From Pseudomonadota bacterium (GTDB lineage: Bacteria; Pseudomonadota; Gammaproteobacteria; Burkholderiales; Burkholderiaceae_A): DNA of 7,083 nucleotides. Shown piece after piece: positions 1-5,434 of this stretch. The translations under genes were made by a program, and so were the position numbers. The stretch spans positions 1-7,083 of the forward strand of contig NYVY01000101.1 of NCBI GenBank assembly GCA_002684875.1, in the 5' to 3' direction. Within the stretch, counting starts at the first letter, position 1, and every line of letters starts with the position of its first letter. Under the pieces are notes generated by a model that did not search any database, was not told the DNA's origin, and was given only the letters and a program-made list of their open reading frames with translations.

Positions 1-199
1 AATTGCAAACTTTATAAATATTTTTTAATCACTTTATGACCTTGATATTAAAAAAGTATTGAATTGAATACTCTGATTCTTTTTTCAAACATTTTATTTC
101 AGTACATTATTAACAAGGACTATCACTTGTAGTGAAAATATAACGAATAAAAACCTCCAAACAAAATGCGTGAAAAATATATCTAAATTACATCAAATC
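1..199. other. AT-rich stretch without a recognisable gene
   Basis: No convincing ORF, RNA gene or strong terminator is visible here. It lies downstream of the minus-strand secreted-protein gene. The only local structure is a small hairpin, TCACT-TGT-AGTGA at 123-135, which has no T-run after it on the minus strand. The base composition is very AT-rich, which fits the non-core character of the whole stretch to the left of tRNA-Leu. Confidence 0.5.
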
Positions 200-586
200 T
201 TATTTTATTACAGTATTATCAGAAGTCAAAAGATAAGTACTAGTTCTAGGATTCTTCCATAATTTATTGTCTTTAATATACGCCTGAAGTTTAATAAATT
301 CTGGGTCTGAATTTATAGTTTCGATATTTTTCATCAATAAATCTAAAGAAGGAGGACGCGAAGAAAATATTATTTTTTTTGGAAAGTCAATGCTTATCAT
401 GATATCCATATTTCTACCAATAAACTTTTCAACAATTCTTTCTGTTTTTTTAGCAGCCCGCATGATTTTTTTTCTATCACTTGAAATGATTTCTGCAACT
501 GTGACCCGAACATACTCGGTAGCAAAAACTTGAAAACTAAAAACACATAAAATGACGCCTAAAGCTAAATTTTTTATTTTATTCAT
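200..586 (-). CDS. small secreted (periplasmic) protein of unknown function
   Basis: This encodes 128 residues with a clear Sec signal peptide. The start is basic (MNKIK), followed by a hydrophobic core at residues 7-19 and a likely cleavage after VFA at residue 22, leaving a mature protein of about 106 residues beginning TEY. The mature part is basic and mixed polar. It has no cysteine, so it is neither a lipoprotein nor disulphide-bonded, and it shows no motif I recognise. The ATG at 584-586 is favoured because the signal peptide begins directly with it; a weak GGATG lies about 7 bases upstream. It stands alone on the minus strand, downstream of tRNA-Leu on the side where an integrated element would sit, so it could be element cargo or a lineage-specific gene. 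The secretion call is fairly firm; the function is unknown. Confidence 0.62.
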   Translation of the reverse strand: MNKIKNLALGVILCVFSFQVFATEYVRVTVAEIISSDRKKIMRAAKKTERIVEKFIGRNMDIMISIDFPKKIIFSSRPPSLDLLMKNIETINSDPEFIKLQAYIKDNKLWKNPRTSTYLLTSDNTVIK

Positions 587-733
587 TAACTTTCATCCAT
601 TAAAGTTTAATGAACCCTCACCTTCACCTATTTGGTATAGCTATAAATCTTAACATTTTTTTAAATCATTTTTTTCAAAAAGAGTTGCTGATCATCATTT
701 TCAGAAACTGCTGACGAACATAAAAGTTATAAC

Positions 734-940
734 ATGATAAAAATGGACAACGGTCAGTTTGCAATTCAACCAAACAATCGTATGCGATTTTTTTTCCCAA
801 GTTTAAATCCTAAGGAATTAAAAACTCCAGACTTCGAGGTTGCGTTGAATAATTATTCTGTAGAACAACACGCAAAGTGGAGATTGGGAGATACAACTTC
901 TCACACTTATGATGACCGCATTGAAGAAACTACAGATTAA
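734..940 (+). CDS. 68-residue orphan ORF, possibly a recombinase remnant
   Basis: This is a short hydrophilic ORF of uncertain status. The frame is open for about 14 codons upstream of the ATG, back to a TGA near 690, and an in-frame ATG at 743 is an alternative start. There is no convincing Shine-Dalgarno sequence. The C-terminal part reads HAKWRLGDTTSHTYDDR. This loosely resembles the last box of tyrosine recombinases, in which an LGH-type motif precedes the catalytic tyrosine, but no HxxR box or other catalytic element is present. The resemblance is therefore weak and may be chance. The context is suggestive: the ORF points towards the 3' end of tRNA-Leu and is followed directly by a CTGTGCCCAA direct repeat. 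It could be a decayed integrase end, a small real gene, or a non-coding ORF. Confidence 0.38.
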   Translation: MIKMDNGQFAIQPNNRMRFFFPSLNPKELKTPDFEVALNNYSVEQHAKWRLGDTTSHTYDDRIEETTD

Positions 941-944
941 AAAA

Positions 945-965
945 CTGTGCCCAATCTGTGCCCAA
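945..965. repeat. direct repeat CTGTGCCCAA x2, 11-bp period
   Basis: Identical 10-mers CTGTGCCCAA occupy 945-954 and 956-965, separated by one base. They begin five bases after the stop of the 68-residue ORF, in a region that is otherwise AT-rich. A spacing of about one helical turn would place both copies on the same face of the DNA, as expected for a protein-binding site. Arm-type recombinase sites near an attachment site are one possibility; that role is inferred. Confidence 0.6.
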
Positions 966-1097
966 ACAGTTTGTAAAACTTTTTTACAGAATTTTTGATT
1001 TGAGAAATCCCTGAAAATACAGTAACATAGAGATAACTAGGGAAGAGTGGTGTGTTGTAGTGATGAACATAGCAAATAGCCCTGAGACCCAGGTAAA

Positions 1098-1113
1098 CCC
1101 TTGTCTACAAGGG
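1098..1113. terminator. small hairpin downstream of tRNA-Leu, weak terminator candidate
   Basis: CCCTTG-TCTA-CAAGGG forms a perfect 6-bp stem with a 4-base loop. Read on the minus strand it lies 27 bases after the tRNA-Leu CCA and is followed by only three T residues; a longer T-run lies before it. It may end tRNA-Leu transcription or mark the processed 3' trailer, but it is a poor match to a standard intrinsic terminator. Confidence 0.35.
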
Positions 1114-1119
1114 AAAAAA

Positions 1120-1135
1120 TGGTGTCGATGGGGGG
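1120..1135 (-). repeat. imperfect copy of the tRNA-Leu 3' end (att-like)
   Basis: TGGTGTCGATGGGGGG at 1120-1135 matches the tRNA-Leu 3' end on the plus strand, TGGTGTCGGAGGGGGG at 1141-1156, at 14 of 16 positions with an offset of 21 bp. The copied part covers CCA, the discriminator base, most of the 3' acceptor strand and the start of the T stem. Duplication of a tRNA 3' end is the classical footprint of integrase-mediated insertion. This copy is short, imperfect and very close to the tRNA, so a nested or decayed site, or local slippage, are both possible. Confidence 0.55.
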
Positions 1136-1140
1136 AAAGT

Positions 1141-1225
1141 TGGTGTCGGAGGGGGGACTTGAACCCCCAAGCCCGAAGGCGACAGATTTTAAGTCTGTTG
1201 TGTATACCGTTTCCACCACTCCGAC
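1141..1225 (-). tRNA. tRNA-Leu (anticodon UAA)
   Basis: The minus strand folds as a class II tRNA. The acceptor stem pairs GTCGGAG with CTCCGAC, followed by discriminator A and an encoded CCA. The anticodon stem ACAGA/TCTGT carries the loop CTTAAAA, giving anticodon TAA. A variable arm GCC-TTCG-GGC follows, then a T arm with GGGGG/CCCCC around TTCAAGT. The length is 85 nt with CCA, as expected for leucine. It corresponds to leuZ of E. coli, which there sits beside the Gly and Cys tRNAs found at the other end of this window. Confidence 0.97.
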
Positions 1226-1232
1226 ATTATTT

Positions 1233-1526
1233 ATGTTAACCCTCTTAATTATAGCCAAGGCACTTGTTGAGTTTATTGTATTTCTGTACGTTGGCAACTT
1301 TATTCTATACGTTTTATCATTCGGAAAACATAAGAGTAATCAGATTTTTATCTTCTTTTCATTTCTTTTGAAAGTCCCAGAAGTGCTTGTTAATCTTTTG
1401 ACATTAAATAATATTCCAGAGAAACATCTACCTCGTATATCTTTTCTAATCTTTTTAATGACCTGGTTAATATTGATTTCAATTAAAGTAATTATCGGCG
1501 GGCCAGAGAGTTTTAATATACAATAA
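1233..1526 (+). CDS. 97-residue membrane protein of unknown function
   Basis: This is a small integral membrane protein and the first gene of the probable symporter operon. Hydrophobic segments lie at about residues 2-29, 38-57 and 68-88, joined by a basic loop (GKHKSNQ) and a polar loop containing NIPEKHLPR. The layout is faintly like YggT-type proteins (hydrophobic hairpin, polar loop, hydrophobic segment), but I do not see enough to assign it. The frame is open from 1101, but the upstream part is antisense to tRNA-Leu. The ATG at 1233, 7 bp beyond the tRNA, is therefore the sensible start, and no other ATG, GTG or TTG occurs in frame soon after it. No Shine-Dalgarno is visible, and the tRNA -10 box overlaps its first codons. 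It ends 3 bp before the TPR gene, suggesting translational coupling. Confidence 0.68.
   Translation: MLTLLIIAKALVEFIVFLYVGNFILYVLSFGKHKSNQIFIFFSFLLKVPEVLVNLLTLNNIPEKHLPRISFLIFLMTWLILISIKVIIGGPESFNIQ
1248..1253 (-). promoter_or_regulatory. candidate -10 box for tRNA-Leu
   Basis: A perfect TATAAT on the minus strand lies 22 bases before the mature tRNA 5' end, the right place to give a short 5' leader for processing by RNase P. No good -35 is seen 15-18 bases upstream. The box lies inside the 5' end of the oppositely directed 97-residue ORF. An own promoter would suit a tRNA detached from the pgsA-Gly-Cys unit. Confidence 0.5.
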
Positions 1527-1529
1527 ACT

Positions 1530-2075
1530 ATGTTTACAATTCATTTGAGACTGTTGGCAGATTTTTTTGAAGCGCTTGGAAAGAGTGAAATAGCTGGTAA
1601 CCTTTGGATGAAAATAGTAGCAAAAGATCCATCTCCTCTTTATCTGACTGCAGCAGGAACCTTTTGTTTTAACAATAACAATCTAGAGGGCGCAGAAAGG
1701 CTTTTTAAAGCAGCTTTAACTTATGACCCTAAGCTTTATCAAGCTTATTTTAATATGGGATTTCTTAAGCAGAAGATGCTCTTACACTCTTGTGCAATAG
1801 ACTATTTTTCAACCGCTATCTCATTACAAAAAAAGTGTGATGTTGCTTTTTTTGGTAGGGCTATTTCTCATTTAGCTAATCAGTCTTACAATAGAGCTAT
1901 TGCCGATTTAAAAAAAACAATTATTCTCCAACCTTACGGGCCTCACGCTTATTATCATTTGTGCCATACATATTCCAAACTAAAGAAGTTCAAGGAATGC
2001 ATGGTACTGATAAATCAGATCAAGGGTTTTGAGCCCCAAATCGCTCATCAACTAAAGAGAGAACTTAATCTTTAA
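1530..2075 (+). CDS. TPR-repeat protein, symporter-operon accessory candidate
   Basis: This 181-residue soluble protein is built almost entirely of tetratricopeptide repeats. The clearest units lie at about residues 36-69, 70-103, 104-137 and 138-171, with a degenerate helical pair before them. Typical TPR signs are the A-x-x-x-F/Y spacing in LEGAERLFKAALTYDP, the A-I-x-x-F/L pattern in the next two repeats, and a P ending several repeats. TPRs are protein-protein interaction scaffolds. No signal peptide or anchor is obvious, so it is probably cytoplasmic. The start is an ATG 3 bp after the membrane-protein gene and lacks its own Shine-Dalgarno, which points to coupling. The transporter small subunit follows after 17 bp. 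By context it may help assemble or regulate the transporter, but the sequence does not show a partner. Confidence 0.85.
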   Translation: MFTIHLRLLADFFEALGKSEIAGNLWMKIVAKDPSPLYLTAAGTFCFNNNNLEGAERLFKAALTYDPKLYQAYFNMGFLKQKMLLHSCAIDYFSTAISLQKKCDVAFFGRAISHLANQSYNRAIADLKKTIILQPYGPHAYYHLCHTYSKLKKFKECMVLINQIKGFEPQIAHQLKRELNL

Positions 2076-2099
2076 AAAAATGGATTAAAAAAATGGATA
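2074..2099 (+). repeat. 13-bp tandem duplication at the small-subunit start
   Basis: AAAAAAATGGATT (2074-2086) is followed directly by AAAAAAATGGATA (2087-2099), 12 of 13 identical. The second copy supplies the start codon of the DUF4212 gene. The first makes a two-codon frame, ATG-GAT-TAA, immediately before it. No purine-rich Shine-Dalgarno other than the A-tracts is present. Confidence 0.75.
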
Positions 2100-2359
2100 A
2101 AATACAGACTGCAAAACTTTCTTACTGGAAGTTTTTACGAACTACTACTCTTTTACTCCTTACAGCATGGTTTATACCCACATTTGTTGTTTCATTTTTT
2201 GCTAACGAATTAACTTTCGATTTTTTTGGATGGCCTTTTTCATTTTGGATGGCATCCCAAGGTTCGCTTTTGATTTATTTGGTTTTAGTGTTCATATATG
2301 CCAAATTAATTAATAAACTCGATTCTGAATATATCGATAAAATTAATAAAGAGGGATAA
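2093..2359 (+). CDS. sodium:solute symporter small subunit (DUF4212)
   Basis: This 88-residue inner-membrane protein is recognisable as the small partner that regularly precedes VC_2705-type sodium:solute symporters (DUF4212, putative solute:sodium symporter small subunit). It has two transmembrane helices, about residues 17-37 and 51-71. The second helix begins in the family's characteristic stretch WPFSFWMASQGSLLIY, and a short charged tail follows. The N-terminal YWKFLRTTT and the length are also typical. Its role is thought to be assembly or function of the large subunit; the biochemical detail is not settled as far as I know. The start is the second ATG of a duplicated A-rich start region. 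The large subunit begins 4 bp after its stop, so the two are almost certainly co-translated. Confidence 0.93.
   Translation: MDKIQTAKLSYWKFLRTTTLLLLTAWFIPTFVVSFFANELTFDFFGWPFSFWMASQGSLLIYLVLVFIYAKLINKLDSEYIDKINKEG
2351..2355 (+). promoter_or_regulatory. Shine-Dalgarno supporting the symporter TTG start
   Basis: GAGGG, inside the last codons of the small-subunit gene, lies 8 bases before TTG at 2364-2366. It is one of the few clear ribosome binding sites in this window and supports a TTG start directly after the small subunit's stop codon. Confidence 0.65.
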
Positions 2360-2363
2360 GAGA

Positions 2364-4340
2364 TTGAGTAAACTTTTTGAAGAAAACATAACACAGGAAT
2401 CTTTTACCAAGAAACTAAAAAAAGTCTATGCGCTTTACACCTTGGGGTTTGTCTCTTTTTGCATTGTTTTAGCAGTTTTAGAACAGGTCGGGGTCTCCCA
2501 AGAGTTTATTGGTTATTCGTTCTTATTCGCTACTATATTTTTATACGCAGGGATTGGGTTTTTAAGTAAAACTAATGAGCCTGATAATTATTATGTAGCT
2601 GGCAGGAGAGTTCCTGCCTTGTTTAACGGAATGGCAACAGGCGCTGACTGGATGTCGGCAGCTTCTTTTATCGGAATGGCTGGCGGTCTTTATGTTGGAG
2701 GATATAAAGGGTTGGCAATGCTTATGGGGTGGACTGGTGGGTATGTTTTTGTAGCGCTACTTTTGGCCCCTTTTTTGAGAAGGTTCGGGCAGTACACAAT
2801 ACCTGACTTTTTAGGTACTAGATACGGCGGTACTAGTCCAAGATTAATTGGAATTTTCATTGCTATCCTTTGTTCATTCACTTACGTTGTTGGACAAATT
2901 AAAGGTGTTGGAATAATCACAACTAGACTTACTGGTGTTGAATTCGAAACAGGTGTATTTTTAGGATTAGCAGGTATTCTTGTATGCTCATTTCTAGGGG
3001 GAATGAGAGCAGTTACCTGGACCCAAGTATCTCAATATATAGTATTAATCATTGCATATCTTATACCAGTAATTTGGTTATCAGTTGTCCAAACTGGAAA
3101 CCCAATTCCCCAACTGTCCTTTGGCCAACAACTAGGCAAGATTTCATTATTAGAAGAAAAAATATATCAAGATCCCGCCGAAAAGGAAGTTATGAGACTG
3201 TCGAGGGAAGCAAGGGAAACATTAACCAACACAAACGACCTTGATGCTAGCGGAATGTCCGATGAAGATGTTGAAGACCTTAAGAAAATTGCGAAAGGAG
3301 CCACGGAACCTGCGAGACCACACGCCACACCCTTTGTTGGCGAAACAACTGAAGAAATCAACAATGAAAGGAAAAATTTTCTTGCTCTAATTTTTTGTCT
3401 AACATTAGGTACTGCTTCCTTACCGCATATTTTGATGAGGTATTATACAACACCATCAGTTAAAGAAGCTCGTACCTCCGTGACGTGGTCTCTTCTATTT
3501 ATTTTACTTTTATACCTGACCGCGCCGACCCTAGCAGTACTTGTCAAATATGTGATTTACAGCGATGTAGTTGGCTCGTCTTTCAGTAATCTACCGCCTT
3601 GGGTAGAAAAATGGATGACTGTAGATTCTTCACTCTTATCAATAACAGACATAAACAAAGACGGAATAATACAACTCGCAGAAATATCTATTCATCAAGA
3701 TATTGTTGTTTTAGCTACTCCCGAAATTGCGGGGTTACCGTTTGTTATATCAGGCATGGTAGCAGCTGGTGGTTTGGCTGCCGCTTTATCAACCTCTGAT
3801 GGGCTGCTTCTTGCTATGGCTAATGGGTTATCCCATGACCTTTATTATAAAATGATTGACCCAACAGCATCAGTTAATAAAAGAGTAAAAGTATCGAAGA
3901 CAGTGCTTCTTATCATTGCATTACTGGCAGCATTGGTTGCACAGCAAAACCCTGCTGACATTCTTTTCTTAATAGCAGCGGCATTTTCCTTTGCCGCTTC
4001 GGGATTTTTCCCAGCCCTCATTTTGGGCATTTTTTGGAAACGTGCGACACGATTGGGTGCTTCAGCTGGAATGTTGACTGGCATACTTGTTTCATTTTAT
4101 TACATGGCAACAAATCAACCGTGGCTCAGAGAAATTTTATTCGGTATACCAAAAAATGCTCCTATGACAGAAACATGGTTTGGTATTGACCCTATATCGG
4201 CTGGTCTGTTTGGTGTGCCAGCAGGATTTGCTGTTGCCATACTTGTATCTTTATTTACAAAACCTCCCAAGAAAGAAAATATTGAACTTCTAGAAAATAT
4301 TAGATACCCAGAATTAAAAGAAAACGAACAAGCTAGCTAA
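2364..4340 (+). CDS. sodium:solute symporter, SSS family, VC_2705 type
   Basis: This 658-residue sodium-coupled transporter in the inner membrane is the large partner of the DUF4212 subunit. Visible family landmarks are GADWMSAASFIGMAG (93-107), the following GYKGLAMLMGWTGGY, FGQYTIPDFLGTRYG (141-155), LGTASLPHILMRYYTTP (348-364), GLAAALSTSDGLLLAMANG (470-488) and SHDLYYK. A long hydrophilic insert lies at about 255-337, and a polar segment at about 405-447 contains a canonical EF-hand loop, D429 to E440. Relatives are usually annotated as cation/acetate symporters; acetate or another short organic acid is a fair guess, but no acs or other catabolic gene is nearby to confirm it. The start is TTG at 2364 with GAGGG 8 bases upstream. 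The gene is convergent with the next one, with 9 bp between stop codons. Confidence 0.95.
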   Translation: MSKLFEENITQESFTKKLKKVYALYTLGFVSFCIVLAVLEQVGVSQEFIGYSFLFATIFLYAGIGFLSKTNEPDNYYVAGRRVPALFNGMATGADWMSAASFIGMAGGLYVGGYKGLAMLMGWTGGYVFVALLLAPFLRRFGQYTIPDFLGTRYGGTSPRLIGIFIAILCSFTYVVGQIKGVGIITTRLTGVEFETGVFLGLAGILVCSFLGGMRAVTWTQVSQYIVLIIAYLIPVIWLSVVQTGNPIPQLSFGQQLGKISLLEEKIYQDPAEKEVMRLSREARETLTNTNDLDASGMSDEDVEDLKKIAKGATEPARPHATPFVGETTEEINNERKNFLALIFCLTLGTASLPHILMRYYTTPSVKEARTSVTWSLLFILLLYLTAPTLAVLVKYVIYSDVVGSSFSNLPPWVEKWMTVDSSLLSITDINKDGIIQLAEISIHQDIVVLATPEIAGLPFVISGMVAAGGLAAALSTSDGLLLAMANGLSHDLYYKMIDPTASVNKRVKVSKTVLLIIALLAALVAQQNPADILFLIAAAFSFAASGFFPALILGIFWKRATRLGASAGMLTGILVSFYYMATNQPWLREILFGIPKNAPMTETWFGIDPISAGLFGVPAGFAVAILVSLFTKPPKKENIELLENIRYPELKENEQAS

Positions 4341-4349
4341 AAGAGAATG

Positions 4350-4892
4350 TTACTCGGACACTGATTTCTTTTTCTTTTCCTTAGGAGTAATATTTTCTAG
4401 CAAATCTTTTAGATGTCCGAATTTTTTAGCAACATCTGGTGGAATACCTGAGAGCAATTCTGCAGTTTCCTGATAATCCATCTTACTATCGACCTTAGCT
4501 CTAGTGTATGTTTCTGAAAAACTTCTTTTTGCTAGACGATTATCTTCACCACCTGGTATCACTTCACCTGGTTCATCTAAGTCGTCAATATCTATGGGCC
4601 CTAACTTTTCAGAAAAACTTTCTACACCATAAAAACTATTCGAAATAAAAAAAAATGTAGTGAGAAAAAACGTAAAAATAAACCATAAGCAAACAAAAGA
4701 ATTACTATCCATTTGATCATTTAAGGATGCGTCAATCAGGAAATTTAATGTTGAAAACCAATCAAAATTAAAAAACCAAGAAAGGCTCCCTGTGTTTTGA
4801 GTTTTTAAAAGAAAGATTATGATAAAAAACAAAAGATTTATACCAACTAATAATTTTGATACAATCCGATAATAAGATAATTTACGGTCCAT
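4350..4892 (-). CDS. two-helix membrane protein of unknown function
   Basis: This encodes 180 residues. Two strongly hydrophobic helices lie at about 12-29 and 65-84, separated by a region rich in W, F and N. After the second helix comes a soluble C-terminal half: an acidic linker (DIDDLDEP, about 101-108), a Gly/Pro-rich turn and a helical tail ending in a lysine cluster (KEKKKK, 171-176). The topology suggests an anchor with a cytoplasmic tail of about 95 residues. I do not recognise the family. The ATG at 4890-4892 is only 9 bp from the start of the divergent coiled-coil gene, and no Shine-Dalgarno is visible, so its promoter must lie inside that gene. Its tail, the coiled-coil neighbour and the ParA ATPase beyond might interact, but that is inferred from position only. 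Confidence 0.75.
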   Translation of the reverse strand: MDRKLSYYRIVSKLLVGINLLFFIIIFLLKTQNTGSLSWFFNFDWFSTLNFLIDASLNDQMDSNSFVCLWFIFTFFLTTFFFISNSFYGVESFSEKLGPIDIDDLDEPGEVIPGGEDNRLAKRSFSETYTRAKVDSKMDYQETAELLSGIPPDVAKKFGHLKDLLENITPKEKKKKSVSE

Positions 4893-4901
4893 GGTCTAAT
4901 T

Positions 4902-5429
4902 ATGAGCGATTCTCAAGAGCTTCCGAAAAAAGGAGTAAAAATATATTCTCCCGATGAAGGATGGATAGAAAGGCAAGTTGATGAAAACACGAAGCAACCC
5001 AAACTTCCCATAACAAGCATTGAGTCTACCAATGAATCCACTGATCAATCAACTCATAACGTAGTTATTAATGAAGAAAATTCAACAAATGAAAAAAAAG
5101 AGGGTGAAGTTCTGGCCGTCGGAGATGCCTTGGAACAGTTATTTGAGACGCTTAATAAGTCTACTAGCGGGTTATCTGACCCAGAAAATAGCCCTACATG
5201 GAAAGATGTTGCTGAATTAAGTAGACAATTAGAGGAAAAGCTCGATCTCAGAAGAGAAGTGTTAGAGAAGTTATCCCTATTAGACGAGGATTTACAAGAA
5301 ACTAGAAAGACTTTATTGAAAACATTAAAGACGCTGGGAAAAACCGAGAATGAAAAGCTTTCAGCAGCGACAGTAAGGGCTAGTGTCAGCGCTATGGCTA
5401 TAGATGTTTTAGCTAAAAAGCTGACCTGA
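4902..5429 (+). CDS. coiled-coil protein with a disordered N-terminal half
   Basis: This encodes 175 residues, strongly charged and without membrane segments. Residues 1-70 are low-complexity and rich in S, T, N, E and K, with a short, more ordered-looking start (KKGVKIYSPDEGWIERQ, about 9-25) that could be a docking peptide. From about residue 98 to 150 there is a heptad-like, Leu-rich coiled coil (ELSRQLEEKLDLRREVLEKL and onward). A smaller Ala-rich helix follows at about 154-173. I do not recognise the family. It lies between, and opposite in direction to, a membrane protein (9 bp between starts) and a ParA-type ATPase (5 bp between stops). The build, a small disordered plus coiled-coil protein beside an orphan ParA, recalls non-ParB partners of ParA positioning ATPases such as McdB. 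That is an analogy, not a homology call. Confidence 0.76.
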   Translation: MSDSQELPKKGVKIYSPDEGWIERQVDENTKQPKLPITSIESTNESTDQSTHNVVINEENSTNEKKEGEVLAVGDALEQLFETLNKSTSGLSDPENSPTWKDVAELSRQLEEKLDLRREVLEKLSLLDEDLQETRKTLLKTLKTLGKTENEKLSAATVRASVSAMAIDVLAKKLT

Positions 5430-5434
5430 TGATG

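Noticed and set aside
123..135. Hairpin TCACT-TGT-AGTGA as a terminator for the secreted-protein gene
   Set aside because: The stem is only 5 bp, no T-run follows on the minus strand, and it lies over 60 bp past the stop.
1101..1232. N-terminal extension of the 97-residue membrane protein
   Set aside because: The frame is open but runs antisense through tRNA-Leu, and the extension is non-hydrophobic and unlike the rest of the protein; ATG at 1233 is preferred.
1037..1297. 86-codon minus-strand ORF across tRNA-Leu
   Set aside because: It translates the tRNA itself plus its flanks and has no protein-like features.
2690..4084. Several ORFs of 63-86 codons within the symporter gene
   Set aside because: All overlap strongly conserved symporter coding sequence in other frames or on the other strand.
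2364..4340. Naming the symporter actP (acetate permease)
   Set aside because: The DUF4212 partner and sequence motifs place it in the VC_2705 subgroup rather than with ActP/YjcH, and no acs gene is adjacent; the substrate is left open.
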